Shown here piece after piece: positions 15,039 through 24,428 of a DNA stretch of 42,538 bases; the stretch's first letter is position 1, and each line of letters starts with the position of its first letter. The position numbers and the translations under genes are program-made. Under the pieces are notes generated by a model. The model made no database searches. It saw only the letters and a list, made by a program, of their open reading frames with translations, and was not told the origin of the DNA. The stretch lies in assembly GCF_003248455.1 (NCBI RefSeq), contig NZ_QFNM01000041.1:1-42538 (forward strand), written 5' to 3'. This stretch comes from Brevundimonas sp. (lineage in GTDB: Bacteria; Pseudomonadota; Alphaproteobacteria; Caulobacterales; Caulobacteraceae).

Positions 15039-16237
15039 ACTTCGGTCTCGACCGCCTGTTGTCCGACGCCGCGCTGCGGGCGCCATTGAAGGGGCGGCGC
15101 GTGGCCTTGCTGGCGCATCCGGCGTCGGTGACGAAGGACCTGGCCCATGCGGTGGACGCCCTGGCCGCCTGTCCCGAGATCGCGCTGAGCGCCGCCTTCG
15201 GCCCGCAGCACGGGATGAAGGGCGACCTGCAGGACAATATGATGGAGAGCCCGGACTATCGCGATCCGGTGCACGGCATTCCGGTGTTCAGCCTGTACGG
15301 CGAGGTGCGCCGACCCAGGGACGAATGGATGGAGACGTTCGACGTCGTCCTGATCGACCTTCAGGACCTGGGATGCCGCATCTACACCTATGTCACCACG
15401 CTGCTCTATGTGCTGGAGGCGGCGGCGAAACACGGCAAGGCGGTGTGGGTGCTGGACCGGCCCAATCCGGCGGGCCGGCCGGTGGAGGGCGCGACGCTGA
15501 GGCCCGGATACGAGAGCTTCGTCGGCGCGGGGCCGATGCCGATGCGGCATGGGATGACGCTGGGCGAACTGGGCCTGTGGTTCATCGAACACTTCCATCT
15601 GGACGTCGAATACCGAGTGATCGAGATGCAGGGCTGGGCGCCGGAACAGGGGCCGGGCTTCGGCTGGCCGCTGGGCGAACGGTCGTGGGTCAACCCCAGC
15701 CCCAATGCGCCGAATCTGAGCATGGCCCGCGCCTATGCCGGCACGGTGATGCTGGAGGGGGCGACCCTGTCGGAGGGGCGCGGCACGACCCGGCCGCTGG
15801 AATTGTTCGGCGCGCCCGACATCGACGCGCGGGCGGTGATCGTGGAAATGCACGCCCTGTCGCCCGATTGGCTGAAGGGATGCGTGCTGCGGCCCATGTG
15901 GTTCGAGCCGACCTTTCACAAACACGTCGGAACACTGTGCAGCGGGGTTCAGATTCACGTCGACGATCCCGCCTACGATCACGCCGCCTTCAGGCCCTGG
16001 CGGGTGCAAGCGGCGGGGTTCAAGGCCATCCGGCGGCTCTATCCCGATTACGATCTGTGGCGGGATTTTCCGTACGAGTATGCGTTCGGAAAACGGCCCA
16101 TCGACGTGATCAACGGCGGACCGGCGCTCCGCGAATGGGTGGACGATCCCGACGCGACGCCCGCAGACCTGGACGCCCTGGCCACGTCCGACGAGGCCGC
16201 ATGGGAAGCGACGCGCCAGCCGTATCTGTTGTACTGA
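15035..16237 (+). CDS. DUF1343/NamZ family exo-beta-N-acetylmuramidase-like protein
   Basis: 400-aa protein of Pfam DUF1343. Bacillus NamZ in this family removes terminal MurNAc from peptidoglycan fragments. Family landmarks are FGPQHGMKGD near residue 55, DLQDLGCRIYTYV near 108, LDRPNP near 145, GPMPMRHGMTLGE near 168, NPSPNAPNLSMARAYAG near 222 and EGRGTTRPLELFGAP near 247. Characterised members are exported, but this N-terminus (MNFGLDRLLSD) has no signal peptide or lipobox, which suggests a cytoplasmic role such as recycling imported muropeptides (inference). It is coupled by ATGA to the DOMON-like gene. The next gene, ahpC, is separated by 117 nt with its own apparent regulatory region. 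Confidence 0.85.
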   Translation: MNFGLDRLLSDAALRAPLKGRRVALLAHPASVTKDLAHAVDALAACPEIALSAAFGPQHGMKGDLQDNMMESPDYRDPVHGIPVFSLYGEVRRPRDEWMETFDVVLIDLQDLGCRIYTYVTTLLYVLEAAAKHGKAVWVLDRPNPAGRPVEGATLRPGYESFVGAGPMPMRHGMTLGELGLWFIEHFHLDVEYRVIEMQGWAPEQGPGFGWPLGERSWVNPSPNAPNLSMARAYAGTVMLEGATLSEGRGTTRPLELFGAPDIDARAVIVEMHALSPDWLKGCVLRPMWFEPTFHKHVGTLCSGVQIHVDDPAYDHAAFRPWRVQAAGFKAIRRLYPDYDLWRDFPYEYAFGKRPIDVINGGPALREWVDDPDATPADLDALATSDEAAWEATRQPYLLY

Positions 16238-16252
16238 CGCCTGACGCGGTCC

Positions 16253-16289
16253 ATAATTTAAATCTATCCAATATCAGAAAATAAGTGAT
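16253..16289 (+). promoter_or_regulatory. Possible OxyR-like binding site upstream of ahpC
   Basis: The stretch contains ATAA-N7-CTAT (16253-16267), 7 of 8 matches to the OxyR half-site pattern ATAG-N7-CTAT. The second half (CAGA-N7-TGAT) is poor. It lies in a markedly AT-rich island about 65-100 nt before the ahpC start, where OxyR acts in other bacteria. No oxyR gene is in the window. Confidence 0.35.
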
Positions 16290-16354
16290 TGGGCTTATTG
16301 GGCGCGGTGCGGTAGGAAAGGGCCTCCCAACCACCCTTGCATTGGATTTTCCGC

Positions 16355-16918
16355 ATGGCTCTCATCAACACGACCCTCAAGCCGTTCACCGCCGAAGCCT
16401 ATAAGGACGGCAAGTTCGTGACGGTCACGGAAGCCGACGTGGCGGGCAAGTGGGCGGTCTTCTTCTTCTATCCTGCCGACTTCACCTTCGTCTGCCCGAC
16501 CGAGCTGGAAGACCTGGCCGACAACTACGCCGAGTTCCAGAAGCTGGGCGTCGAAATCTATTCGGTGTCGACCGACACCCATTTCTCACACAAGGCCTGG
16601 CATGATTCCTCGCCGGCCATCGGCAAGATCACCTACACCATGCTGGGCGACCCTTCGGGCGTCGTGACCAACAACTTCGACGCCATGCGCCCGGGCGTGG
16701 GCCTGGCCGACCGCGCGACCTTCCTGGTCGACCCGGACGGCGTGATCCAGTTCACCGAGACCACCTCGGAAGGCATCGGCCGCAACGCCGCCGAACTGCT
16801 GCGCAAGGTCAAGGCCGCGCAATATGTGCGCTCGCACCCCGGCGAAGTCTGCCCGGCCAAGTGGGAAGAAGGCGAAGCCACCCTGGCGCCGTCGCTCGAC
16901 CTCGTCGGCAAGATCTAA
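16355..16918 (+). CDS. ahpC: Alkyl hydroperoxide reductase subunit C (typical 2-Cys peroxiredoxin)
   Basis: Cytoplasmic AhpC reduces H2O2 and organic peroxides and is recycled by AhpF. The 187-aa length equals E. coli AhpC. Peroxidatic C47 lies in DFTFVCPTE and resolving C166 in HPGEVCPAKW, at the same positions as in E. coli. The ATG at 16355 gives the family N-terminus MALINT; an upstream frame adding six residues is rejected. The ribosome site is weak. ahpF follows after 144 nt with a strong hairpin between them, and a possible OxyR site lies upstream. Confidence 0.97.
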   Translation: MALINTTLKPFTAEAYKDGKFVTVTEADVAGKWAVFFFYPADFTFVCPTELEDLADNYAEFQKLGVEIYSVSTDTHFSHKAWHDSSPAIGKITYTMLGDPSGVVTNNFDAMRPGVGLADRATFLVDPDGVIQFTETTSEGIGRNAAELLRKVKAAQYVRSHPGEVCPAKWEEGEATLAPSLDLVGKI

Positions 16919-16939
16919 GACCCGTTCCGCCTATCGGAT

Positions 16940-16966
16940 CCGGCCGGGAGCGAGGCTCCTGGCCGG
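16940..16966 (+). other. Intercistronic hairpin between ahpC and ahpF
   Basis: A 12-nt arm at 16940-16951 and its partner at 16955-16966 form a stem with one mismatch and a 3-nt loop (GAG). It begins 21 nt after the ahpC stop. No T-tract follows, so partial termination or protection of the ahpC mRNA 3' end is more likely than full termination. This would allow ahpC to be made in excess of ahpF. Confidence 0.6.
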
Positions 16967-17062
16967 GCCCAACCGGCCCGCGCGCCGGACCTGCCCGCGA
17001 TCGCCTCGCCGCCACGGCTGGAAGGCGACGCCCCCGATCCACATCATTCCGAGGAGCCCGCC

Positions 17063-18649
17063 ATGCTGGACGCCAATCTGAAATCTCAGCTCGAGGGCTA
17101 TCTCAAGAACATCGTCCATCCGGTGGAGCTGGTCGCCTCGCTGGGCGCCGGTCCCAAGTCGCAGGAGTTGAAGAGCCTGCTGGACGACATCGTCTCGGTG
17201 TCGCACGGCAAAGTGGAGATGGGCCGCGACTTCGACGATGCGCGCCAGCCCAGCTTCCTGATTCGCCGCAAAGGCACGGACATCGGCGTACGCTTCGCCG
17301 GCATTCCGCTGGGCCACGAGTTCACCTCGCTGGTCCTGGCCCTGTTGCACGTCGGCGGCCATCCATCCAAGGCGGCGCAGGAGGTGATCCAGCAGGTCAA
17401 GGACCTGGACGGCGACTATCTGTTCGAAACCTATTTCTCGCTGTCGTGCCAGAACTGCCCCGACGTGGTGCAGGCGCTGAACCTGATGAGCGTGATCAAT
17501 CCGCGCATCAAGCACGTCGCCATCGAGGGCGGCCTGTTCAAGGACGAGGTGGACGCGCGCAAGATCATGGCCGTGCCGACCGTCTTCCTGAACGGCGAAC
17601 TGTTCGGCCAGGGCCGGATGGAGCTGGAGCAGATCGTCGCCAAGATCGACAAGGGCGCCGAGACGCGCGCGGCCGAGAAGATCCGGTCCAAGGACCCGTT
17701 CGACGTCCTGGTGATCGGCGGCGGCCCGGCCGGCGCGGCGGCGGCCATCTACACGGCCCGCAAGGGCATCCGCACCGGGATCGCGGCCGAACGGTTCGGC
17801 GGGCAGGTGCTGGACACCATGGCGATCGAGAACTTCATCTCGGTGCCCCATACCGAAGGGCCGAAACTGGCCGCCCATCTGGAGCAGCATGTCCGCGAGT
17901 ACGAGGTGGACGTCATGAACCTGCAGAAGGCGGCCAAACTGGTTCCGTCCGACGTGCCGGGCGGGCTGCACGAGGTGGTGCTGGAGAACGGCGCCAGCCT
18001 GAAGTCGCGCACGGTGATCCTGTCGACCGGCGCGCGCTGGCGCCAGATGAACGTGCCGGGCGAGGACCAGTACAAGAACAAGGGCGTGGCCTATTGCCCG
18101 CACTGCGACGGGCCGCTGTTCAAGGGCAAGCGGGTGGCGGTGATCGGCGGCGGCAACTCGGGCGTCGAGGCGGCCATCGATCTGGCGGGCATCGTCGCCC
18201 ATGTGACCCTGATCGAATACGACAGCGAACTGCGGGCCGACGCCGTCCTGCAAAGGAAGCTGGCGACCCTGCCGAACGTGCGGATCGTCACCTCGGCCCT
18301 GACGACCGAGGTCCACGGCGACGGCGAGAAGGTGACGGGCCTGTCCTACAAGGACCGCAACTCCGACGACCGTCACGACGTCGATCTGGAAGGCGTCTTC
18401 GTGCAGATCGGCTTGGTGCCGAACACCGAATGGCTGCATGGGGCGGTGGCCCTGACCCCGCGCGGCGAGATCGAGGTCGATCATCGCGGAGAGACCTCGC
18501 AGCCTGGCGTCTTCGCCGCCGGCGACGCGACGACCGTGCCCTACAAGCAGATCGTCATCGCCATGGGCGAGGGCTCCAAGGCGGCGCTGTCGGCCTTCGA
18601 CTACCTGATCCGCACCGTGCCGGCGGAAGAGGCGGCTGAGGCGGCGTAA
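17063..18649 (+). CDS. ahpF: Alkyl hydroperoxide reductase subunit F
   Basis: NADH-dependent flavoprotein disulfide reductase that recycles AhpC, 528 aa. The N-terminal double thioredoxin-fold domain (1-200) holds C129/C132 in SCQNC. The FAD-binding GGGPAGAAAA is near 219-228. The redox pair C345/C348 in YCPHCDG has the same numbering as E. coli AhpF. The NAD(P)-binding GGGNSG follows near 365, and GVFAAGDAT closes the FAD domain. GAGGAG lies 7 nt before the ATG. Full length, with no lesions. Confidence 0.97.
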   Translation: MLDANLKSQLEGYLKNIVHPVELVASLGAGPKSQELKSLLDDIVSVSHGKVEMGRDFDDARQPSFLIRRKGTDIGVRFAGIPLGHEFTSLVLALLHVGGHPSKAAQEVIQQVKDLDGDYLFETYFSLSCQNCPDVVQALNLMSVINPRIKHVAIEGGLFKDEVDARKIMAVPTVFLNGELFGQGRMELEQIVAKIDKGAETRAAEKIRSKDPFDVLVIGGGPAGAAAAIYTARKGIRTGIAAERFGGQVLDTMAIENFISVPHTEGPKLAAHLEQHVREYEVDVMNLQKAAKLVPSDVPGGLHEVVLENGASLKSRTVILSTGARWRQMNVPGEDQYKNKGVAYCPHCDGPLFKGKRVAVIGGGNSGVEAAIDLAGIVAHVTLIEYDSELRADAVLQRKLATLPNVRIVTSALTTEVHGDGEKVTGLSYKDRNSDDRHDVDLEGVFVQIGLVPNTEWLHGAVALTPRGEIEVDHRGETSQPGVFAAGDATTVPYKQIVIAMGEGSKAALSAFDYLIRTVPAEEAAEAA

Positions 18650-18659
18650 GACGCAGCCA

Positions 18660-19202
18660 TCAAGCCGTCGGCTTGAGCAGGGCGTAGATGTCGCTGGCGC
18701 CGGCGACTTCGCCAAGCTGGGGGCGCGCCTCCCAGTTCGCGACGGTGGATTCATAGCGAAGCCCGGCCTTGCGCAGGACAGCGGCGGACCCGGCGTTTCC
18801 CGGATGGCAGGTCGCCCAGACCCGATGGATCGCGGGTTGAGCGATCGCCCACGCGACCACGGCCGATGCGGCTTCGCTCGCGAAACCCCGGCCCCAGAAG
18901 GCGTCGCCGAGGATGTAGCCGATGCTGGCCTTTGGCGGCGTCAGCTTCAACTCCAGCGATCCTAGAAACCGGCCTGACGCCGTCTCCATGACCGCCCATG
19001 GGAATGCGGCGCCTGACGCCCAGCAGTCTTCGCACCGCATCGAAAAGGCCAGACTGTCGGCGGTATCGCGGTGCGTCGGGAAGGGCATGAAGCGGGTCGG
19101 CAGAGCCTTGCCCGCATAGGTGTGGAAAATCGCGTCGGCATCCGACCGTTCAATGGGCCGAAGACGCAAACGCGTCGTCTGGAATTCCTCTGGCGGTCGC
19201 AT
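18660..19202 (-). CDS. GNAT family N-acetyltransferase (RimJ/RimL-like)
   Basis: 180-aa single-domain acetyltransferase. The N-terminal TTRLRLRPIERSDADAIF is the usual start of the RimJ/RimL-like branch. The acetyl-CoA region includes ASIGYILGDAFWGRGFASEA (about 92-111), with the sequence at R105-G-F standing for the usual Q/RxxGxG loop, and NAGSAAVLRKAGL (136-148). The branch contains modifiers of ribosomal protein N-termini as well as antibiotic or small-molecule acetylases, and the substrate cannot be inferred. The ATG at 19202 fits the family start. A much longer open frame upstream runs through the NDH-2 gene in another register and is rejected. Confidence 0.88.
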   Translation of the reverse strand: MRPPEEFQTTRLRLRPIERSDADAIFHTYAGKALPTRFMPFPTHRDTADSLAFSMRCEDCWASGAAFPWAVMETASGRFLGSLELKLTPPKASIGYILGDAFWGRGFASEAASAVVAWAIAQPAIHRVWATCHPGNAGSAAVLRKAGLRYESTVANWEARPQLGEVAGASDIYALLKPTA

Positions 19203-19285
19203 TCGATGATGATGCGCTTTAGGGGCGCCTGCCCGCAATGGCTCAGACTCGTTGTGCGGCCCGACTTCGAAACACGCGGACCGCG

Positions 19286-20560
19286 TCAGTGCAGCTTCAA
19301 TCGGCCGGAGACGCGGCGGTGGAGGAGGCGCGACAAGGCCAGCAGGGCGGTGCGGCGCACGCCCAGTATGGCGCGGTGATGGTCCAGGTGCAGGGCCATA
19401 TAGGCCCATTTGGCGATCAGCCCCTCGATCAGGAAGTTCGGTCCGCCCAGGCCGCCCATCAGCGAGCCGACGCCCTTGTCGCCGCCCAGCGACACCAGCG
19501 ATCCCTGATCGCGATAGACGTAGGGGCCATGATCGCGGGAAGGGTCGGCCAGGGCTCGGGCCAGATAAGCCGCCTGCTGGGCCGCCGCCTGGGCGCGGGC
19601 GGGAACGGGGCGGCCGTCCGGTCCGGGCGCCTCGGCGCAGTCGCCCATGGCGTAGATTCCGGGCGCCGAGGTGCGCAGATGGTCGTCGACGACGAACTGG
19701 TTCAGCCGGCCGGTCGCCAGCCCCAGGTCGCGGTTCGTCTCGGCCGCCTTGACCCCGGCGGCCCAGACGATCAGGTCGGCGGGCACGGGACCCTTCGACG
19801 TGTCCAGCCGGTCGGGATGGACGGCGGCGACCTTGGCGTCGGTCAGCAGGCGCACGCCTTTGGCTTCCAACGCATGGGCGGCCTTGGCGGACACGCGCTC
19901 GGGCAGGCCGCCCAGGATGCGCGGCGCGGCCTCGACGATGGTGACGGCCAGGTCGAACTTCTGGTCCGGGGTCAGGCCGGCGGACAGCTCGTCGTGGCCC
20001 TCGATCAGTTCGGTGGACAGTTCGACCCCGGTCGCCCCTGCGCCGACGATGGCGATGTTCAACAGGCGCTCGTCGGAATAGGCGGCCGCAAGGAAGGCCG
20101 AGGTCAGCCGCCGGTTGAAGGCCTCGGCGTCCGCGACATCCTCCAGCAGATGGGCGTGTTCGGCCGCGCCCTGCGTGCCGAACAGGTTCGAGCCGCTGCC
20201 GACGGCCAGGACCAGGGTGTTGAAGGACAGGGTGCGCGGCGCGACCAGGGGGGCGCCGTCGTCGTCGCGAATCTCGGCCAGGGTCAGGGTCCTGGCGGCC
20301 GGGTCCAAGCCGGTCAGGTCGCCGAAGGCGAAGCTGAAATGATTGCGCCGCGCCAGGACCGGATAGGACAGGCCCTCCTGGTGCGAATCCAGCGACCCGG
20401 CCGCGACCTCGTGCAGGCTGGGCTTCCACAGGTGGAAGATGGAGCGGTCGATCAGCAGGACGCGACGGCGGCCCTCGCGCGCGCCGAACCTGCGGCCGAG
20501 GCGGGCGGCCAACTCCAGACCGCCGGCCCCGCCGCCGATGATGACGATGTCGTGCTGCAT
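19286..20560 (-). CDS. ndh: Type II NADH dehydrogenase (NDH-2-like FAD oxidoreductase)
   Basis: Single-subunit, non-proton-pumping NADH:quinone oxidoreductase, 424 aa. The FAD-binding motif IIGGGAGGLELA is at residues 7-18. The NADH-binding Rossmann motif is VGAGATGVELSTEL near 172. The conserved GIYAMGDCAE near 302 and RAQAAAQQA near 320 are typical of NDH-2. A C-terminal amphipathic/hydrophobic segment (KWAYMALHLDHHRAILG) fits the membrane-binding and quinone region. It would feed the quinol pool used by the cyo oxidase at the start of the window. It starts at 20560, 32 nt after the hydrolase gene's stop, so they may share a transcript. Confidence 0.9.
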   Translation of the reverse strand: MQHDIVIIGGGAGGLELAARLGRRFGAREGRRRVLLIDRSIFHLWKPSLHEVAAGSLDSHQEGLSYPVLARRNHFSFAFGDLTGLDPAARTLTLAEIRDDDGAPLVAPRTLSFNTLVLAVGSGSNLFGTQGAAEHAHLLEDVADAEAFNRRLTSAFLAAAYSDERLLNIAIVGAGATGVELSTELIEGHDELSAGLTPDQKFDLAVTIVEAAPRILGGLPERVSAKAAHALEAKGVRLLTDAKVAAVHPDRLDTSKGPVPADLIVWAAGVKAAETNRDLGLATGRLNQFVVDDHLRTSAPGIYAMGDCAEAPGPDGRPVPARAQAAAQQAAYLARALADPSRDHGPYVYRDQGSLVSLGGDKGVGSLMGGLGGPNFLIEGLIAKWAYMALHLDHHRAILGVRRTALLALSRLLHRRVSGRLKLH

Positions 20561-20592
20561 TCAGGTCTCCTGGGGACGACCTGAATCTAGGA

Positions 20593-21243
20593 TTACGCCG
20601 GCTTTTCTTCCAGCCGTTTGTCCAGATAGGCGCCGACGCGGCGTTCGACGGCGCCGATGTGGTCCTGCCAGAAGTGGCTGGCGCCGTCTTCCAGTTCGTA
20701 GTCGATGACGATGCCCTTCTGGGTGCGCAGCTTGTTGACCACGCGTTCGACCTCGACCGGCGGAACGATGGTGTCGGCGGCGCCGTGCAGGAACAGGCCG
20801 GACGCCGGGCACGGGGCCAGGAAGCTGAAGTCGTACATGTTCGACGGCGGCGAGACCGAGATGAAGCCGTCCGTCTCGGGCCGGCGCATCAGAAGCTGCA
20901 TGCCGATGTAGGCGCCGAACTGATAGCCGGCGACCCAGGTCTGGCTGGCGCCGGGATTGCCGGCCTGGAGCCAGTCCAGGGCCGTGGCGGCGTCCGCCAG
21001 CTCGCCGATGCCGCTGTCGAACTCGCCCTGGGACTTGCCCACGCCGCGCGAATTGTAGCGCAGGGTGGCGAAGCCGCGTTGCTGGAACAGCTGGTGCAGG
21101 GTGACGGCGACCGGGTTGTTCATGTGCCCACCCGCCTTGGGGTGGGGATGCAGGATCAGCGCGATCGGGGCGTTCGGGCGCTTGCCCGGGGAATAGCGGC
21201 CCTCGATGCGACCGGAGGCGCCGGGCAGGATGACTTCAGGCAT
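20593..21243 (-). CDS. Alpha/beta hydrolase fold protein lacking the nucleophile serine
   Basis: 216-aa protein of the COG2945-type alpha/beta hydrolases. The oxyanion region ILHPHPKAGGHMNN and FATLRYNSRGVGKS are typical. At the nucleophile elbow the sequence is AGYQFGAYIG, so the expected GxSxG serine is glutamine (CAG codon, confirmed on the minus strand). The acid (D in GAADTIVPP) and base (H in GASHFW) are still present. It is either a non-catalytic family member or uses another nucleophile. It is divergent from the suf operon; its start at 21243 lies 48 nt from the suf -35 element. Confidence 0.85.
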   Translation of the reverse strand: MPEVILPGASGRIEGRYSPGKRPNAPIALILHPHPKAGGHMNNPVAVTLHQLFQQRGFATLRYNSRGVGKSQGEFDSGIGELADAATALDWLQAGNPGASQTWVAGYQFGAYIGMQLLMRRPETDGFISVSPPSNMYDFSFLAPCPASGLFLHGAADTIVPPVEVERVVNKLRTQKGIVIDYELEDGASHFWQDHIGAVERRVGAYLDKRLEEKPA

Positions 21244-21290
21244 AGGGGCTCTGGAATCCGTTCAACTGTCGTTTCGCGAGTGCGTAATAC

Positions 21291-21317
21291 TTGACCGCGG
21301 AGGTGGGACTTTATAAG
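21291..21317 (+). promoter_or_regulatory. Promoter of the iscR-suf operon
   Basis: TTGACCG (21291-21297), a 12-nt spacer, and TTTATAAG (21310-21317) approximate the Caulobacter housekeeping pattern TTGACGS-N10-14-GCTANAWC. The predicted transcript would begin near 21324, giving a leader of about 78 nt to the iscR ATG. The -10 element is embedded in a strong dyad (next feature). Confidence 0.6.
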
Positions 21318-21326
21318 TCCCTCCGC
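21297..21326. promoter_or_regulatory. Dyad overlapping the suf -10 element
   Basis: GGGACTT-TAT-AAGTCCC (21305-21321) is a perfect inverted repeat. Outer arms GCGGA (21297-21301) and TCCGC (21322-21326) extend it. It covers the spacer and -10 of the suf promoter, so it is a candidate operator. It does not match the E. coli type 1 or type 2 IscR consensus well. Confidence 0.5.
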
Positions 21327-21401
21327 AAGCGCGCCGCCTTTGCGAAGGCGCGGGTTCTAGCACAGGAGCCCCGAAAAGCGCGCAATTTTTGAAGGTGCGA
21401 G

Positions 21402-21817
21402 ATGCGTCTGTCGACCAAGGGACGATACGCCGTGATGGCGATGGCCGATCTGGCCAAGAACGGACGCGGCGAGGGCGGCGACAGCTGTTCGCCCGCCTGA
21501 GGAAGAGCGAACTGGTCAAGAGCGTGCGCGGACCGGGCGGCGGATACCGTCTGGCCAAGGCGGCGCACGAGACGGTGGTGGCCGAGATCGTGCTGGCGGT
21601 GGACGAGCCGATCCGGGCGACGCGGTGCGTAGCGCATGGATCGCCCAAGGGCTGCATGCTGGCCGGCGAGCGCTGCATCACGCACAATCTGTGGGAAGAC
21701 CTGGGCGACGAGATCCATCGCTATCTGGCGGGCGTGTCGCTGGAGGATGTGGTGATGAACCGCACGGGTCAGCGGCGGCGCAACGTCGATAGCGCGGCCG
21801 TGGGGGTGGCGGCATGA
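21402..21817 (+). pseudogene. iscR: Rrf2-family Fe-S regulator IscR, disrupted by internal deletion
   Basis: IscR is a [2Fe-2S]-sensing repressor/activator of Fe-S assembly genes. From the ATG at 21402 the first 20-odd codons are normal (MRLSTKGRYAVMAMADLAK), but the frame then reaches TGA at 21498-21500. The rest of the protein resumes in another frame at QLFARLRKSEL (from 21482). It continues with VRGPGGGYRLA, the cluster ligands in RCVAHGSPKGCMLAGERCITH, and the stop at 21815-21817. Compared with E. coli IscR about 18 residues are missing (between GP and QLFSRL), which is HTH helix 2 and the start of the recognition helix. The frame change requires a deletion of 3k+1 nt, about 55 or 58. 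DNA binding must be lost. A TTG start at 21389 in the second frame yields an unrelated N-terminus. Confidence 0.88.
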
Positions 21818-22952
21818 GCGCGGCGTATCTGGACTACAACGCCTCCGGCCTGGTGCGGCCCGAGGTGCTGGAGATCATGGCCAGGGCCCTGGCTGACAAC
21901 GGCAATCCGTCGGCGGTCCATGCGGCCGGACGGCGCGCGCGGGCGCGGGTCGAGACGGCGCGCGCCCAGGTCGCGGAACTGGTCGGGGCCGATCCGACGG
22001 CGGTGGTTTTCAACTCGGGCGGCACCGAGGCCAACGCGCAAGGGATCGCCAGCGCCCTGGCGGCCGGATGCGAACGGCTGATCGTCTCGGCGACCGAACA
22101 TCCGTGCGTGGCCGAGGCGGCGGCGAATGCTGGCGCGCCTGTCGAGGTGCTGCCGGTCGATGCGAACGGCGTGGTCGACCTGGACTGGCTGGCTGAGGCG
22201 CTGACGCGGCCTGGCCGGGCGGTGGTCGCGATCCACCATGCGAACAACGAAAGCGGCGTGATCCAGCCGATCGCCGAGGCGGCGAAGCTGGTGCGGGCGG
22301 CGGGCGGCTGGCTGCACGTCGATGCGATCCAGTCGGCGGGCAAGATCGCGGTCGACATGCGGACGCTGGACGCGGATACGCTGACCCTGTCGGCGCACAA
22401 GCTGGGCGGGGCGCAGGGCGTCGGCGCGCTGGTGCTGAAGGAAGGCGTGTCGGGCGTCCGCATCCTGCACGGCGCCGGACAGGAACGAGGCCTGCGCGCA
22501 GGCACCGAGAACGTGCCGGGCATCGCCGGTTTCGGCGTGGCGGCCGATTGCGCGGCCCGCGATCTGGAGACGATGCAGTCGCATGTCGCCTGGCGCGACG
22601 CGGCCGAGGCCAAGGTTCAGGCCGCCGGGGCGACCATCATCGGCGCCGCTGCGCCGCGCCTGCCCAACACCCTGTTCATGGCGGTGGAGGGCTGGAACAG
22701 TCCTCAACAGTTGATCACGCTTGATCTGGCGGGGGTCATGGTGTCGGCGGGGTCGGCCTGTTCGTCGGGCAAGGTCAAGCCGTCCAAGACCCTCAGCGCC
22801 ATGGGGCTGGAGCATCTGGCGACCGGGGGCGTGCGCGTTTCCGGCGGCTGGGGCACGGTCGAGAGCGACTGGGTGCGGTTCGCCGACGCCTGGGTCGCCG
22901 CCTACAACAAGCACAAGACGCGCGCCGCCGAGCGCGTGAGAGAGGTCGCCTG

Positions 22953-22953
<1 letters not shown>
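21814..22953 (+). CDS. Cysteine desulfurase, IscS/NifS type
   Basis: PLP enzyme that removes sulfur from cysteine for Fe-S assembly, 379 aa. The PLP lysine is K196 in SAHKLGG and the persulfide cysteine is C316 in GSACSSGKVKPSK, in a long flexible loop as in IscS/NifS (class I). The N-terminal YLDYNASG and SGGTEANAQG, and HHANNESGVIQP near 142, are family motifs. The ATG overlaps the iscR remnant stop (ATGA), and the stop overlaps sufB (TGATG). This is the first of two desulfurases in the operon; SufS is the second. Confidence 0.93.
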
Positions 22954-24419
<1,466 letters not shown>

Positions 24420-24428
24420 AGAAAAACA

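Noticed and set aside
18660..20429. A 589-codon frame extending the acetyltransferase
   Set aside because: The GNAT family start is at 19202. Upstream codons run through the NDH-2 gene in another register.
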